The notes beneath the pieces were generated by a model. The model had not been told where the DNA came from. It saw only the letters and a list, made by a program, of their open reading frames with translations, and searched no databases. Position numbers and translations under genes: made by a program. 64,000 nt of DNA from Cupriavidus sp. EM10 (GTDB lineage Bacteria; Pseudomonadota; Gammaproteobacteria; Burkholderiales; Burkholderiaceae): positions 3,162,001-3,226,000 of the forward strand of contig NZ_CP076060.1 in NCBI RefSeq assembly GCF_018729255.1, read 5' to 3'. Each line of letters begins with the position of its first letter. The stretch's first letter is position 1. Below, in pieces: positions 36,371-46,770 of this stretch.

Positions 36371-37291
36371 ATGGACCTCAACCTCGTGCAGGCCTTCGTG
36401 GATATCGTCGAAGCGGGCAACCTGGCCGAAGCCGGGCGCCGCCGAGGCGTCACCCGCTCGCAGATCAGCCGCCAGCTTGGGCTGCTGGAAGAGCAGGCCG
36501 GCGCCATGCTGCTGCGCCGGACCACGCGGCGGCTGGAGATGACCGATGCCGGCCAGTCGCTCTATGAGCACGGCCTGCGCATCCTGCAGGAGATGGCCGC
36601 CGCGCAGGCCGAGATCGACAGCCTGGGCAAGACGCTGCGCGGCCATGTGCGGGTCAGCGTACCCACCGGGCTCGGCGATGCCTTTATCGCCCCGTTGCTG
36701 CTGCGCTTTGCCGAACTGCATCCCGGGATTTCGCTGCGCGTGTTCTTTGCCAACCGCGTCACCGACCTGATCGCCGCCGAGATCGATGTCGCGCTGAAAG
36801 TCACGTCGCTGCCGCCGTTGGACACCGTGGCACGCGAAGTCTGCGCCATCCGCTGGCAGCTATGCGCGTCGCCGGACTACCTGGCGCGCACGCCGCCGCT
36901 GCAGAAGCCGTCGGACCTGACCGAATGCCGCTTCCTCTGCCCGCCCTACACTTCCAGACGATTCTTATTGACCCTGGGCCGCGATTCGGCGTGCGGACCG
37001 GAGCGTCACGATGTGGAGATCACGCCCTACCTGCAATCCGAGCACTTTCCTTTTCTGATGAACGCCGTGCGGCAAGGCCACGGCATCAGCCTGCTGCCGG
37101 TCTACATGGGCTGGGACGATGTGCGCCGCGGCACGCTGGTGCCGGTGCTGCCCGACTGGAAGCCGGAAGGCCTGGGCAACCGGCTCTACATCATCACCAC
37201 GCCAAACCCGCACCTGTCGATGGCCACCCGCGCGCTGATCGGGTTCCTGCGCGAAGCGGTGACCGGGTTGCCGGTATTCGCACAAGCGTGA
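36371..37291 (+). CDS. LysR family transcriptional regulator
   Basis: A 306-residue regulator with an N-terminal winged helix (MDLNLVQAFVDIVEAGNLAE, then RSQISRQLGLLEEQAGAMLL) and a two-lobed effector domain (about 90-300). It reads away from the acyl-CoA ligase and probably controls that gene and the Bug gene. Start MDLNLVQ is conserved in the family. The 88 bp after its stop lead to a MATE exporter on the same strand, which may be a separate unit. Confidence 0.92.
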   Translation: MDLNLVQAFVDIVEAGNLAEAGRRRGVTRSQISRQLGLLEEQAGAMLLRRTTRRLEMTDAGQSLYEHGLRILQEMAAAQAEIDSLGKTLRGHVRVSVPTGLGDAFIAPLLLRFAELHPGISLRVFFANRVTDLIAAEIDVALKVTSLPPLDTVAREVCAIRWQLCASPDYLARTPPLQKPSDLTECRFLCPPYTSRRFLLTLGRDSACGPERHDVEITPYLQSEHFPFLMNAVRQGHGISLLPVYMGWDDVRRGTLVPVLPDWKPEGLGNRLYIITTPNPHLSMATRALIGFLREAVTGLPVFAQA

Positions 37292-37379
37292 CAAAAACCG
37301 TCCGCCAACTTTCAAATGGCAAGCTATCATCCCGGTTACTTGCATGACAAAAGTCAGAAGTAATAACCAGGAGGAGACG

Positions 37380-38743
37380 ATGGCACACACGGACGTTGCC
37401 AACATGCCATGCCCGCCGGCCGCCATCGCGCCGCCTTCCAACACCGAGATCGCCAGGCGCATCGCCGTGCTGGCGGCCCCCACCAGCCTGGTGGCCTTCC
37501 TCCAGGCTGGTTCCCAACTGATCGAAACATGGCTGGCCGCGCGCCAGGGTACCGAGGCGCTGGCCGGCTGGGCCGTGGTGCTGCCGTTCGCGCTGCTGCT
37601 GCAGCAGATGTCGGCTGGCGCGATGGGCGGCGGCGTGGTGTCGGCCATCGCCCGCGCGCTGGGCGCCGGCAAGCGCGAGGACGCCTCGTCGCTGGTGATG
37701 CACGCGGTGATCATCGCGGTGACGGCAGGCCTGGTCTTTGCCATTGCGCTGGCCGGATTCCCGCGCCAGGTGTTTGGCGCCGTGGGCGGTTCCACTGCGG
37801 CCGAGGCGGCGGCAACCTATGCAATCTGGCTGTTCGGCCTGGGCGCGGTGCCGGCGTGGCTGGCCAATACGCTGGCGTCGGTGCTGCGCGGGGGCGGCCG
37901 CCACGCGCTGGCCGCGCGCGTGCTGGCTGGCATGTGGATCGTGTTCCCGGTGCTGGCGTGGTGGTTTTCCGAAAAGCTCGGCATGGGCCTGGCCGGGATC
38001 GGCGCGGGGCTGGCAGCGGCATCGTGGGCGGCGGCGCTGATGATGGCCTGGGTGGTCATGCGCGGCGGCGCGGGCTTCGTGCCGACGCTGCGCGTGAAGC
38101 TGCTGGGTGCGTTGTTCCATCGCATCCTCGCTGTCGGGCTGATCGCCTGCGCGCTGGCATCGGTGGCCAACCTGACGACGATCCTGGTCACGGCGCAGCT
38201 GCGCCACTACGGCACCACGGCCGTGGCCGCCTATGGCATATCGGCGCGGCTGGAATTCCTGATGATCCCGCTGGCCTTTGGGGTGGGATCGGCGCTGACG
38301 GCGCTGGTCGGCCGCTCGGTGGGCGCAGGCGACTGGCACACCGCGCGGCGCACTGCATGGGTGGGCGCGCTGCTGGCGCTGCTGCTGGCCGGCAGCGTCG
38401 GCGCGGCGGTGGGACTGATGCCGGCGCAGTTCGCCGCGCTATTTACCAAGGATGCCGAAGTGGCCGCCATCGCGGCGCGCGCGTTGTCGTGGGTCGGCCC
38501 GGCATTCGGCGGCTTCGGCCTGGGCATGGCGTTGTATTTCGCATCGCTCGGCGCGGCGCGCATGCGCTGGCCCATCGTGGCCGGCCTGAGCCGGATCGGC
38601 CTGGCTGCCGGCGGCGGCTGGGTGCTGGCCAATGTGGCGGGGATGGGGCTGGATGGCCATTTCCTGGGCGTAGCGCTGGGGATTACGGCGTATGGGCTGG
38701 TGACGGCGATCGGGGTGCGGAAGGGGAGTGGGCGCCGCGTTGA
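37380..38743 (+). CDS. MATE family efflux transporter, apparent frame break at the end
   Basis: A 12-helix multidrug and toxin exporter of about 454 residues. Family features include the twin-bundle layout and segments such as QAGSQLIETWLAARQGTEALAGWAV and YGISARLEFLMIPLAFGVGSALTALVG. The ATG at 37380 has a strong ribosome site (AGGAGGAGACG). The raw frame runs on past 39300 over a REP element and across the next gene, which is not credible. Adding one G to the run 38723-38726 ends the protein as GVRKGEWAPR at 38743, the expected size. Confidence 0.87.
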
Positions 38744-38808
38744 GTGGTTGAATCGCGGGGCAGAGGCTTGTGGCTCGGGTCGGTTGATCTGGGCTTTGGG
38801 CGGCTTTG

Positions 38809-38854
38809 CCCTCTCCCCGGCCCCTCTCCCGCGGGGCGGGAGAGGGGAGAAAAC
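38809..38854. repeat. Single REP-like hairpin
   Basis: CCCCTCTCCCGC-GG-GGCGGGAGAGGGGAGAAAAC between two convergent genes, same family as at 975. Confidence 0.85.
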
Positions 38855-38858
38855 AAGG

Positions 38859-41306
38859 CTATCGCCGGAACCCTCCGTGGAAGTGGCCGCCTCCGCCACC
38901 GAATCGTCCGCCGCCTCCGGCGAAGCGGCCTTGCCACTGCTGCGCTGCCGCGCTGTTGAAGCGTTGCTGGCCGGCTTCCCTCGCCTGGCGCTGCTGGTCC
39001 AGCCGCCCCTGCATTTCGCTGTTCTGCTGCATCGGCTCCCAGCCATTGCTGGTGTGCTTCTGCCAGCCATCGTCGGTGTGCTGGTAGACGTTGCCATCGT
39101 GGCCCGCGTAGACATTGCCGTTGTTCCAGACCACGGCGTTGTCCTTGTTCGGATTGGCGACAAAGCCACGGCTGCCGGCCGCGTACTGGCCGGTCTGCGT
39201 GTTGCCGGCGATGCCTGCCTCGCCGGCGCCGATGCGTCCGGTCTGCGCGTTGTAGCCGGCCGCCTGCCGGCCCGCCGCGTAGTTGCCAGTGTATTCGTTG
39301 CCGGCCACCCCGCCCCGCCCGGCGCCCTCGCGGCCCGTTGACGGATTGGCGAACGATCCCTGGCGCCCGGCCGCGTAGTTGCCCGAGTACGGATTGAACG
39401 CGCCGCCCTGGCTGCCCTGATAGCGCGCGCCCGTAGCCGCGTTGTAGCCGGCGCCGGCCGTGCCGCGCCACTGGGTGCCGGTCCAGGCGTTCCAGCCTTC
39501 GGCGTGGGTCACCGTGCCCTGCCCCCACCGGCCGTAGAAATTCGCCTGGTTGATATTGACGAAGCTGCCGCCGCCATACCAGTACGGCCCCCAGTAAGGC
39601 ACGGCCGATCCCCAGATGGCGCCGGCCGCGAAGCCGAACGCGAATCCTTCGGCCACGCCGATACCGAACCCGGCGCCATAGCCATACGTCACCGGATACC
39701 CGTCGTAGTACGTGCCGACGTACGGCGGATACACGTAGCCGGTGCCATAGACCACCGTGCCGTCCGGATTGACTACCACGCCCAGGTAACCCGGCGTGTA
39801 GCCCACCACCACCGTGGTCGGCGTGACCGAGTAGATGCGCACGTAGGTGACGTAATACAGCGGGGAGCTGGGCGGGATCGTATAGATAGCCGAGGGCACC
39901 TCGGTGGCAACCTGCCACGGCCCGCCTGGCGCGCCGGCCGTGAACCAGACACCGTTGACCACGGCGTAGTAGTGCGAGGAATCGACTTCGATCACCGGCG
40001 TGCCGGTGTTGGCCGCGTAGCGCAGCGACGTGCCGGTGATCGATTCGAACTTCGGCGTGCCGTCGTAGACCACCGCCGTCGCGGCCTTGGTGCGGGAGAC
40101 CGAGGCCGTCTGGGGGATCGTCGCGGCAATCTCGGCCTCGCGCGCCTGCGGCGTGCCGGGCACCGATACCAGCACGTTGGCCTTGGGGTCCTGCGGCGAT
40201 ATCTTCGCGAAGTCGGCCGGTAACTGCGCGCCCGGCACGTATTCCCACGGCCCGTTGAGCATCGCCGCGCGGAACCAGCGGCCCGAGATCAGCACGTAGG
40301 TCTGGTTGCCCGTCGGGTCGATGAAGACCGCGTGGTCCGCGTTCGACATCGTCAGCAGCCCGGTGCCGGCCACCGGCGTCATCTGCGGCTCGCCCGACGT
40401 CAGGATCAGTTCGGCCGGCCGCGTGGCCATCAGCACCGCCGGCGCGCGCGGCGGCTTCTTGCCGTCGGCTGGCATCAGCGGATCGGCCTTCGGTTCTTCC
40501 TTCAACGCCGCGATCTTGCTGGCCGCGCCCAGCAGCGCGGCGGGCGGGTTCGCCACGGGCTCCCACGTGCCGCCCGCCGACTCCGAGCGATACCAGTAGC
40601 CGGCCGCCTGCAGCCAGAGTTCACCGCCCGCTTCGCGCAGCAACAGCGCGCGGCTGTTGATCGCCCGCTCGTACGATGTGCCGGCCACCGGGCGCCAGGC
40701 GGGATCGCCGTCGACATGCACCATCACCGTGGGCGTGGTGGCGAACTGGATCTGCGGGGCGTCGTTCTTCACCGGCACGCGCGCCGCCTTGGCCAGTTGC
40801 TGCGACACCGCGTAGCTGGCCTGCAGCTCTTCCAGCGGCACGGTAAGGCCCTGAGGCGACAGCCGCGCGATCAGCGCCTGCCGCACCTTGTCGGCGGCGT
40901 CGGGCCGGGTGGGCACGTCCACGCTGTCGATCTGGATATTCGTCAACTGCACCAGCGACGACGGCTTGTCGATATCGGCCTGCGCCGAGAACCGAGCCAC
41001 GCCATAGACCGGGGTGCCCTCCTTGGCGCCAATCGCCACGGCGGCGCGGCCCGAAATCCGGTTGCCATCCCATTTCTCGATTTCGGGCTGGTAGAGCTCG
41101 ACATGCTCGCCGCCCACCTCGAAATTGCGCGGCCAGGTCAGTGGCGCCAGTTTTTGCGCGACTCCGCTGGTCGACGCGGCAGGCTTTGCGAGCGCCACGG
41201 CGGGCGGCAAGGCGGCGAGCACGGCTGCGGCAAGCAACGTCAGGCCCAGGCGGATATTGCGGGTATGGCGGGCATGGGTGGTATGGGCGAGCTTCGCAAA
41301 TGACAT
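38859..41306 (-). CDS. Large secreted repeat-rich protein
   Basis: An 815-residue protein with an extended N-terminal export signal (ending VLAALPPAVALAKPA). Three regions are visible. An N-terminal part of about 480 residues repeats a motif of the type W-x-R-A or GxWFxA...GPWxxV (SGRWFRAAMLNGPWEYV, NGVWFTAGAPGGPWQVA). A Tyr/Gly/Val-rich middle follows (VYPPYVGTYYDGYPVTYGYG). The last 280 residues carry degenerate repeats around YNAxTG and GNYAAGRQ and end in a Gly/His/Arg tail (GGGGHFHGGFRR). Related proteins in Burkholderiaceae are sometimes labelled carbohydrate-binding; I cannot confirm that. Probably surface or periplasmic. Single gene. Confidence 0.75.
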   Translation of the reverse strand: MSFAKLAHTTHARHTRNIRLGLTLLAAAVLAALPPAVALAKPAASTSGVAQKLAPLTWPRNFEVGGEHVELYQPEIEKWDGNRISGRAAVAIGAKEGTPVYGVARFSAQADIDKPSSLVQLTNIQIDSVDVPTRPDAADKVRQALIARLSPQGLTVPLEELQASYAVSQQLAKAARVPVKNDAPQIQFATTPTVMVHVDGDPAWRPVAGTSYERAINSRALLLREAGGELWLQAAGYWYRSESAGGTWEPVANPPAALLGAASKIAALKEEPKADPLMPADGKKPPRAPAVLMATRPAELILTSGEPQMTPVAGTGLLTMSNADHAVFIDPTGNQTYVLISGRWFRAAMLNGPWEYVPGAQLPADFAKISPQDPKANVLVSVPGTPQAREAEIAATIPQTASVSRTKAATAVVYDGTPKFESITGTSLRYAANTGTPVIEVDSSHYYAVVNGVWFTAGAPGGPWQVATEVPSAIYTIPPSSPLYYVTYVRIYSVTPTTVVVGYTPGYLGVVVNPDGTVVYGTGYVYPPYVGTYYDGYPVTYGYGAGFGIGVAEGFAFGFAAGAIWGSAVPYWGPYWYGGGSFVNINQANFYGRWGQGTVTHAEGWNAWTGTQWRGTAGAGYNAATGARYQGSQGGAFNPYSGNYAAGRQGSFANPSTGREGAGRGGVAGNEYTGNYAAGRQAAGYNAQTGRIGAGEAGIAGNTQTGQYAAGSRGFVANPNKDNAVVWNNGNVYAGHDGNVYQHTDDGWQKHTSNGWEPMQQNSEMQGRLDQQRQAREAGQQRFNSAAAQQWQGRFAGGGGRFGGGGGHFHGGFRR

Positions 41307-41469
41307 GGAATCTCCAACGGTCTGCGTCAGATGAATCTAAATTAGTGCAGTTGCAGGAACAATGTGCAGCGAAAACATTCATCGGACCTGCGGAAACCGG
41401 ACAGATCACATCGACGCACCAAAGTGGCGCATAGCCAACATTTCGTTTGAAACAGGCCCTTGAAGCACG

Positions 41470-42659
41470 ATGCGAGCAGCCTCACCTACACTCGAATCCG
41501 ACTCTGACGCCCCTGCCATGAGTACCAGGCGCTCCCGCCGTTCCCTGCTGGTTCCCACCGCGATCGTCGCCGCGCTGCATGCCTATATCGGCGCGCGGCT
41601 GCTGCCGGCCCTGCCCCTGCCCGTGGTCATCCACGCGCTGGCCGTGCTGTGGCTGATCGCCTCGACATTGCTGATCCCCGCCGCCCTCATGGCGCGCCGT
41701 CTGGCCGGCGACTGGGCGGACCGGCTGAGTTGGGTCGGCATGCTCGCGATGGGATTCTTCTCATCGCTGCTGGTGCTGACCTTTGCGCGGGACATCTTCC
41801 TGCTGGTGGCGATGCTGGCCCGCTGGCAGCCGGCGGGGCTGGCGTTCTACAGCGCGTCGGCGGTGGTGGGGCTGGCAATTGCCGTGTCGGTGATCGGCTA
41901 TTTCAACGCGCGCGGCCTGGCCAGGGTGAAGAAGGTCGATGTGCCAATCGCCAATCTGCCTCAGGAATTTGAAGGTTTTACGATTGCGCAGATCAGCGAT
42001 ATCCATGTTGGGCCCACCATCAAGGCGCCCTACCTGAATCGCATTGTTGACAGCGTGAACGGCCTGAAGCCCGACGCCATCGCCATCACCGGCGACCTTG
42101 TCGACGGATCGGTACGCGAGTTGTCGGCCCACACGGCGCCGTTCGGCCGGCTATCGGCACCGCATGGTGCCTACGTGGTGACCGGCAATCACGAGTACTA
42201 CTCGGGGCGGAGCAGTGGATCGACGAACTGACGCGCCTGGGCCTGCGCGTGCTGATGAACGAACACGTGGTGGTGGCGCGCGGCGATGCATCGCTGGTTC
42301 TGGGCGGCGTGACCGACTTCACGGCCGGCGGCTTTATCGAAAGCCATCGCAGCGACCCGGTGCGCGCGCTACACGGCGCCCCCGCCAATGCCGCGGCGCG
42401 CGTGCTGCTGGCGCACCAGCCCCGCTCGGCGCCGGCGGCGGCCGCGGCCGGATTCGACCTGCAGTTGTCTGGACACACCCATGGCGGCCAGTTCTGGCCC
42501 TGGAACCTGTTCGTGCCGATGCAGCAGCCCTATGTGCATGGGCTGAACCGGCATGAAAGCATGTGGATCTACGTGAGCCGCGGAACGGGCTACTGGGGGC
42601 CGCCAAAGCGCTTTGGCGCGCCGTCGGAGATTACGCTGGTGAGGCTGGTGCGGGGGTGA
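41470..42659 (+). CDS. Membrane-anchored metallophosphoesterase, apparent frame break
   Basis: A calcineurin-like phosphoesterase of about 396 residues after repair. Four membrane helices (about 25-150) precede the catalytic domain, whose metal motifs are all present: ISDIHVG, TGDLVDG, TGNHEYYSG and SGHTHGGQ. The frame breaks at the G-run 42204-42207; one added G gives EYYSGAEQWIDELTRLGLRVL. It resembles YkuE/YaeI-type enzymes that act on membrane lipids such as UDP-diacylglucosamine relatives. The start may be 41470 or the ATG at 41518 (MSTRRSRRS). Single gene, followed by a REP pair. Confidence 0.88.
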
Positions 42660-42673
42660 TCCCGGTTGTTCTT

Positions 42674-42805
42674 GCTCCCCTCTCCCACGCGTGGGAGAGG
42701 GGTTGGGGTGAGGGCGGCGAGGTGCTGCTTGCCGGCGTGTGGCAATTTGAACCGCCGGGCCCTCTCCCCCGCCCCTCTCCCGCCAGGCGGGAGAGGGGAG
42801 AAAAC
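42674..42805. repeat. REP-like paired palindrome
   Basis: Two hairpins of the family at 975, CTCCCCTCTCCCAC/GTGGGAGAGGGG and CCCCTCTCCCGC/GCGGGAGAGGGG, between the convergent phosphoesterase and ettA genes. Confidence 0.9.
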
Positions 42806-42833
42806 CGACCCCGCTCGCCGCCCAACTCGCCAA

Positions 42834-44501
42834 TCAGCGAGTAATCGGCTTGTAGCGGATACGCTTCGGCTTGGCGGCTTCCTCGCCCAGGCGCTTGCGC
42901 TTGTCGGCTTCGTATTCCTGGTAGTTGCCCGGGAAGAATTCCACATGCGACTCGCCTTCGAAGGCCAGGATGTGGGTGGCGATACGGTCCAGGAACCAGC
43001 GGTCGTGGGAGATCACCATGACGCAGCCGGCAAATTCCAGCAGTGCATCTTCCAGCGCGCGCAGCGTTTCCACGTCCAGGTCATTCGACGGTTCATCGAG
43101 CAGCAGCACGTTGCCGCCGGCGATCAGCGTCTTGGCCATGTGCAGGCGACCGCGTTCACCGCCCGACAGCGTGCCCACGGTCTTCTGCTGGTCGCCGCCC
43201 TTGAAGTTGAAGCGGCCAATATAGGCGCGCGACGGCGTTTCGTAGCGGCCCACGGTCAGGATGTCCGAGCCGCCCGAGATTTCCTCGAACACGGTCTTGC
43301 TGCCATCCAGCGCGTCGCGGCTCTGGTCCACGAACGCCATCTTCACCGTCGGCCCGATCTTGATCTCGCCGCTGTCCGGCTGTTCCTTGCCGGTCAGCAT
43401 CTTGAAGAACGTCGACTTGCCGGCGCCGTTCGGTCCGATGATGCCGACGATCGCGCCCGGCGGCACCTTGAAGCTCAGGTTCTCGATCAGCATGCGATCG
43501 CCAAAACCCTTGCTGACGTTGTCGAACTCGATGACCTCGTTACCCAGGCGCTCGCCCACGGGGATGAAGATTTCCTGGGTTTCGTTGCGCTTCTGGTATT
43601 CCTGGCTGTTCAGCTCGTCGAAACGGGCCAGGCGCGCCTTGGACTTGGCCTGGCGGCCCTTCGGATTCTGGCGCACCCACTCCAGTTCCTTGTTCAGCGC
43701 CTTCTGGCGGGCCGACTCTGTGGCCTCTTCCTGCTTCAGGCGGTCTTCCTTCTGCTCCAGCCACGAGCTGTAGTTGCCCTTCCAGGGGATGCCGTGGCCG
43801 CGATCCAGTTCCAGGATCCACTCGGCGGCGTTGTCCAGGAAGTAGCGGTCGTGGGTGACGGCCACCACGGTGCCCGGGAAGCGCGTCAGGAACTGTTCGA
43901 GCCAGTCCACCGATTCGGCATCCAGGTGGTTGGTCGGTTCGTCGAGCAGCAGCATGTCGGGGCGCGACAGCAGCAGGCGGCACAGCGCCACGCGGCGCTT
44001 TTCACCGCCCGACAGATGGCCGACCTTGGCGTCCCACGGCGGCAGGCGCAGTGCATCGGCGGCGATTTCCAGCTGCAGTTCGACGTTGTTGCCGTCGCTG
44101 GCGGCCAGGATAGCCTCGTACTTGGCCTGGTCGGCGGCCAGCGCGTCGAAGTCGGCGTCCGGCTCGGCATAGGCCGCGTAGATCTCGTCGAGCTTCTTGC
44201 GAGCTTCGAACACGCCGCCGAGCGCTTCTTCCACCGATTCACGGACGGTCTGCTCGGGGTCGAGCTGCGGTTCCTGCGGCAGGTATCCGATGTTCAGGTT
44301 CGGCATCGGCGTGGCTTCGCCTTCGATCTCCTTGTCGAGACCGGCCATGATCTTCAGCAGCGTGGACTTGCCCGAGCCGTTCAGGCCCAGCACGCCGATC
44401 TTGGCACCGGGGAAGAAGGACAGCGAGATGTCCTTGAGAATGTGACGCTTGGGCGGAACGATCTTGCCCACGCGGTTCATGGTGAATACGTACTGTGCCA
44501 T
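42834..44501 (-). CDS. ettA: Energy-dependent translational throttle protein EttA (ABC-F)
   Basis: A soluble ABC-F ATPase of 555 residues that binds the ribosomal E site and gates the first translation steps according to the ATP/ADP ratio. Two ABC domains are visible: Walker [13 protein letters not shown] and [12 protein letters not shown], signatures [16 protein letters not shown] and [15 protein letters not shown], and Walker [12 protein letters not shown] and [11 protein letters not shown]. The linker carries the charged segment [39 protein letters not shown] at 44501 is the conserved start. Single gene. Confidence 0.96.
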   Translation of the reverse strand: MAQYVFTMNRVGKIVPPKRHILKDISLSFFPGAKIGVLGLNGSGKSTLLKIMAGLDKEIEGEATPMPNLNIGYLPQEPQLDPEQTVRESVEEALGGVFEARKKLDEIYAAYAEPDADFDALAADQAKYEAILAASDGNNVELQLEIAADALRLPPWDAKVGHLSGGEKRRVALCRLLLSRPDMLLLDEPTNHLDAESVDWLEQFLTRFPGTVVAVTHDRYFLDNAAEWILELDRGHGIPWKGNYSSWLEQKEDRLKQEEATESARQKALNKELEWVRQNPKGRQAKSKARLARFDELNSQEYQKRNETQEIFIPVGERLGNEVIEFDNVSKGFGDRMLIENLSFKVPPGAIVGIIGPNGAGKSTFFKMLTGKEQPDSGEIKIGPTVKMAFVDQSRDALDGSKTVFEEISGGSDILTVGRYETPSRAYIGRFNFKGGDQQKTVGTLSGGERGRLHMAKTLIAGGNVLLLDEPSNDLDVETLRALEDALLEFAGCVMVISHDRWFLDRIATHILAFEGESHVEFFPGNYQEYEADKRKRLGEEAAKPKRIRYKPITR

Positions 44502-44678
44502 GGAGCGTGTTCGGTTGGATTCGGTTGGAATGCGGGGAATGGCGGGAGTGTAGCAAACGGATCGGCCCGCTTTGGCCGCTTTCGCCCACTTTGCCTGCTC
44601 CGCCCGGCCCGGCAGCAGATCGGCGCGGCCGGTACAATGGCGGGTTTCGCATCGACACAGTTTCCACCCCGGATTCCC

Positions 44679-44903
44679 ATGAGCAAACCCGCCCTGACCC
44701 TGAAGTTCAAGTGCAAGAAGTGCGCCAAACCCGTCACGCTGTATCTGCAGAAGACGTCGGCCTGCTCGCACATCACCCCGTACCAGGGCTTCTGCAAGTG
44801 CGGCGAGATGATGCGCCACGCCACCGGCGACAAGGACGCCGTCGAGTCGTTCGTCCATTCGATGGACAACAGCTGGATGCACCACCACCATCACCACCAC
44901 TGA
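44679..44903 (+). CDS. Small zinc-ribbon protein with natural C-terminal His7 tail
   Basis: A 74-residue protein starting [19 protein letters not shown]. Five cysteines (CKKC, CSHI, CKCG) suggest a zinc ribbon, and the last residues are MHHHHHHH before the stop. Polyhistidine here is genuine genomic sequence, in frame and followed one base later by the next gene, so the tail may bind nickel, zinc or another metal. It is probably co-expressed with the YgjP-type metal hydrolase. I do not recognise a named family. Confidence 0.8.
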   Translation: MSKPALTLKFKCKKCAKPVTLYLQKTSACSHITPYQGFCKCGEMMRHATGDKDAVESFVHSMDNSWMHHHHHHH

Positions 44904-44904
44904 C

Positions 44905-45435
44905 ATGACCGAAGCTTGGCGGCCGGGCGTGAAGGACCCGATGCGATTCCTGGGCGGCTATCCGCCCAATGTGATCGACCAGGTGCGCGCCGCGATGGCT
45001 GCCGGCACGCTGGGCGACCACATCGCGCGCCGCTACCCCGAGCGCCATACGATCCAGACCGACCGCGCGCTCTACGACTACACGGCCGGAATCAAGCAGG
45101 AATACCTGCGCAGCGCCCCGCCGCTGCACAAGGTGGGCTACGACGCCCGGCTCGACACCGCGCAGCATGCGCTTGGCCTGCACACGGCAATCTCGCGCGT
45201 GCAGGGCGGCAAGCTGAAGGCCAAGAAGGAAATCCGTGTGGCGTCACTATTCAAGGAAGCGCCACCCGAATTCCTGCGCATGATCGTGGTGCACGAACTG
45301 GCGCACCTGAAGGAATCGGACCACAACAAGGCGTTCTACCGGCTCTGCGAGCATATGGAACCGCAGTATCACCAGCTGGAATTCGATACGCGGTTGTTTC
45401 TGGCTTGGCGGGAGATGGAGAAGGCTGGGGATTAG
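44905..45435 (+). CDS. YgjP-like (DUF45/M48-type) metal-dependent hydrolase
   Basis: A 176-residue protein with the zinc motif HELAH in [20 protein letters not shown], where the downstream HNKAFY is the YgjP/DUF45 hallmark and supplies the third ligand. E. coli YgjP has been linked to UTP pyrophosphatase activity; others of the group are putative peptidases, so the substrate is open. The start codon lies one base after the stop of the zinc-ribbon gene, which indicates coupled translation. A REP-like hairpin follows. Confidence 0.85.
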   Translation: MTEAWRPGVKDPMRFLGGYPPNVIDQVRAAMAAGTLGDHIARRYPERHTIQTDRALYDYTAGIKQEYLRSAPPLHKVGYDARLDTAQHALGLHTAISRVQGGKLKAKKEIRVASLFKEAPPEFLRMIVVHELAHLKESDHNKAFYRLCEHMEPQYHQLEFDTRLFLAWREMEKAGD

Positions 45436-45445
45436 CTTGCCGCCG

Positions 45446-45477
45446 CTCCCCTCTCCCACTGGCGTGGGAGAGGGGAG
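45446..45477. repeat. Single REP-like hairpin
   Basis: CTCCCCTCTCCCAC/GTGGGAGAGGGGAG between convergent genes; family of 975. Confidence 0.85.
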
Positions 45478-45501
45478 CCGAGTCAAAACAGCAACTCCCG
45501 C

Positions 45502-46398
45502 TCAATCGCAGCTATACCGGTACTTGTCGTTCAGCGCCAGCGGCAGCACCAGCGTACGCAGGTTCAGCGCCTGCGCCTTGGCGCACAGCTTCTGCCGCGT
45601 GGCCGCATCCTTCCACTTCGACTGGTATTCCACATTGAACACGGGCTTGCCCTGCACGGTAAAGGCCGAGTAGCCGCCGCATTCGTTGTACTGGAAGCAC
45701 TGCTCGTTCACAGCGAAATCGAACGACGGCGCCAGATCGCTCAACTGCGCGACCGCGTTCTTCAGGCCGATGGCCAGGCCCCGCGCATGCGCCTGATCGG
45801 CCAGGAAGCGGTTGTAGTCCAGTTGCGTCGCGGCGGTCAGCGGCAGCCCCGGGTTGTTGGTATAGCCGTCGACATTGTCGGCATCGATACCATCGCAACC
45901 CTTCGACTTCGCCAGATCCATCCGCGCCTGCATGACTGCCCGCACGTTGGCCGAACGGGTATCGAGCCAGCGCTCGCCAGCCCAGCCATCGAGCGCATTG
46001 CCCATGTCCGCCGGCTTGAACTTCGGATAGTCGGAACGCCAGTTTTCGCTGCTGCCCGCCGAGAAATAGCAGACGACCCGCTTTCCCTGCGCCTTCAGCG
46101 CGTTGATGGTGGCTTGCGGCGTATCGAACAGGTCGATGTCGTAAACCGCGACGTTGTAGCTGGTGTTGATCGTGCCTTGCAGCTGTAGCTGCCAGGTGTC
46201 GGTAAGCGACGGCATCCAGCGCGCGGGAGCGGCCGTGACACTGCTGTTCACGGCCTGCGCCGATAGCGTCGATGCCTCGGACACCCGCACCACCGATCCG
46301 CCACTATCGTCACCGCCACCACCACAAGCGGCCAACGTGGCGACGAGACTTGCCAGGGCCAGTCGCACCGGGCGACGGCCTGCCAGTTTGCTATGCAT
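45502..46398 (-). CDS. GH114-type endo-alpha-1,4-polygalactosaminidase-like lipoprotein
   Basis: A 298-residue lipoprotein: the signal peptide ends in VATLAAC followed by GGGGDDSGG. The TIM-barrel domain has YDIDLFDTP, VVCYFSAGSSENWR, GCDGIDADNVDGY and the C-terminal YSCD. These match glycoside hydrolase family 114, whose members cut galactosaminogalactan-type polysaccharide, though many bacterial members are uncharacterised. MHSKLAGRR at 46398 is the start; the longer frame to 46437 precedes the signal. Likely anchored in the outer membrane. Single gene. Confidence 0.85.
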   Translation of the reverse strand: MHSKLAGRRPVRLALASLVATLAACGGGGDDSGGSVVRVSEASTLSAQAVNSSVTAAPARWMPSLTDTWQLQLQGTINTSYNVAVYDIDLFDTPQATINALKAQGKRVVCYFSAGSSENWRSDYPKFKPADMGNALDGWAGERWLDTRSANVRAVMQARMDLAKSKGCDGIDADNVDGYTNNPGLPLTAATQLDYNRFLADQAHARGLAIGLKNAVAQLSDLAPSFDFAVNEQCFQYNECGGYSAFTVQGKPVFNVEYQSKWKDAATRQKLCAKAQALNLRTLVLPLALNDKYRYSCD

Positions 46399-46770
46399 GT
46401 TTGACCTCTCCTGTTGTACCCAACGAAGAACTACCACCTGTGTATTGCCCTTTTAATAAGGGTCGATTCGGCGTGACGCCGATTATGCGCGAGACAAGTG
46501 TCAATGCGATAGCAGCGGCCGCTGCCCATGCCGCCGCTAACGTTGTTGACGCCGCAACCCGCGAAAGGGCTTGTCTGCTTTAGCGTTATCGGATGGGGGT
46601 GGGGGAACTGAAGGGGGCTCGAGTTTGAGGTGGGCAGGACTCACTGAGCTAGTGATGAGCTAGTGATGACACCGCTAGGAGGTCCCCGCGTGTTTACTTG
46701 TTGTCGATGCCGCCAGCGTAGCTCGGGCTCTCACACAGTAGGGTTGACGCGAAAGCTAGCTTTGAGAAAA
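46399..46770. other. Intergenic region without a recognisable gene
   Basis: About 370 bp upstream of the SRA-HNH gene. It shows a direct duplication GAGCTAGTGAT (near 46648 and 46659) and a TTGACG word at 46745 that could be the -35 of the endonuclease gene. I see no coding frame with plausible composition. Confidence 0.5.

Noticed and set aside
37344..39341. MATE protein extended to 665 residues
   Set aside because: The extension crosses a REP element and the antisense of the next gene. A one-base homopolymer repair gives a normal end at 38743.
42666..44903. A 745-codon plus-strand frame ending in the His7 tail
   Set aside because: Almost all of it is antisense to ettA. Only the last 74 codons, from the ATG at 44679, form a plausible gene with its own start.
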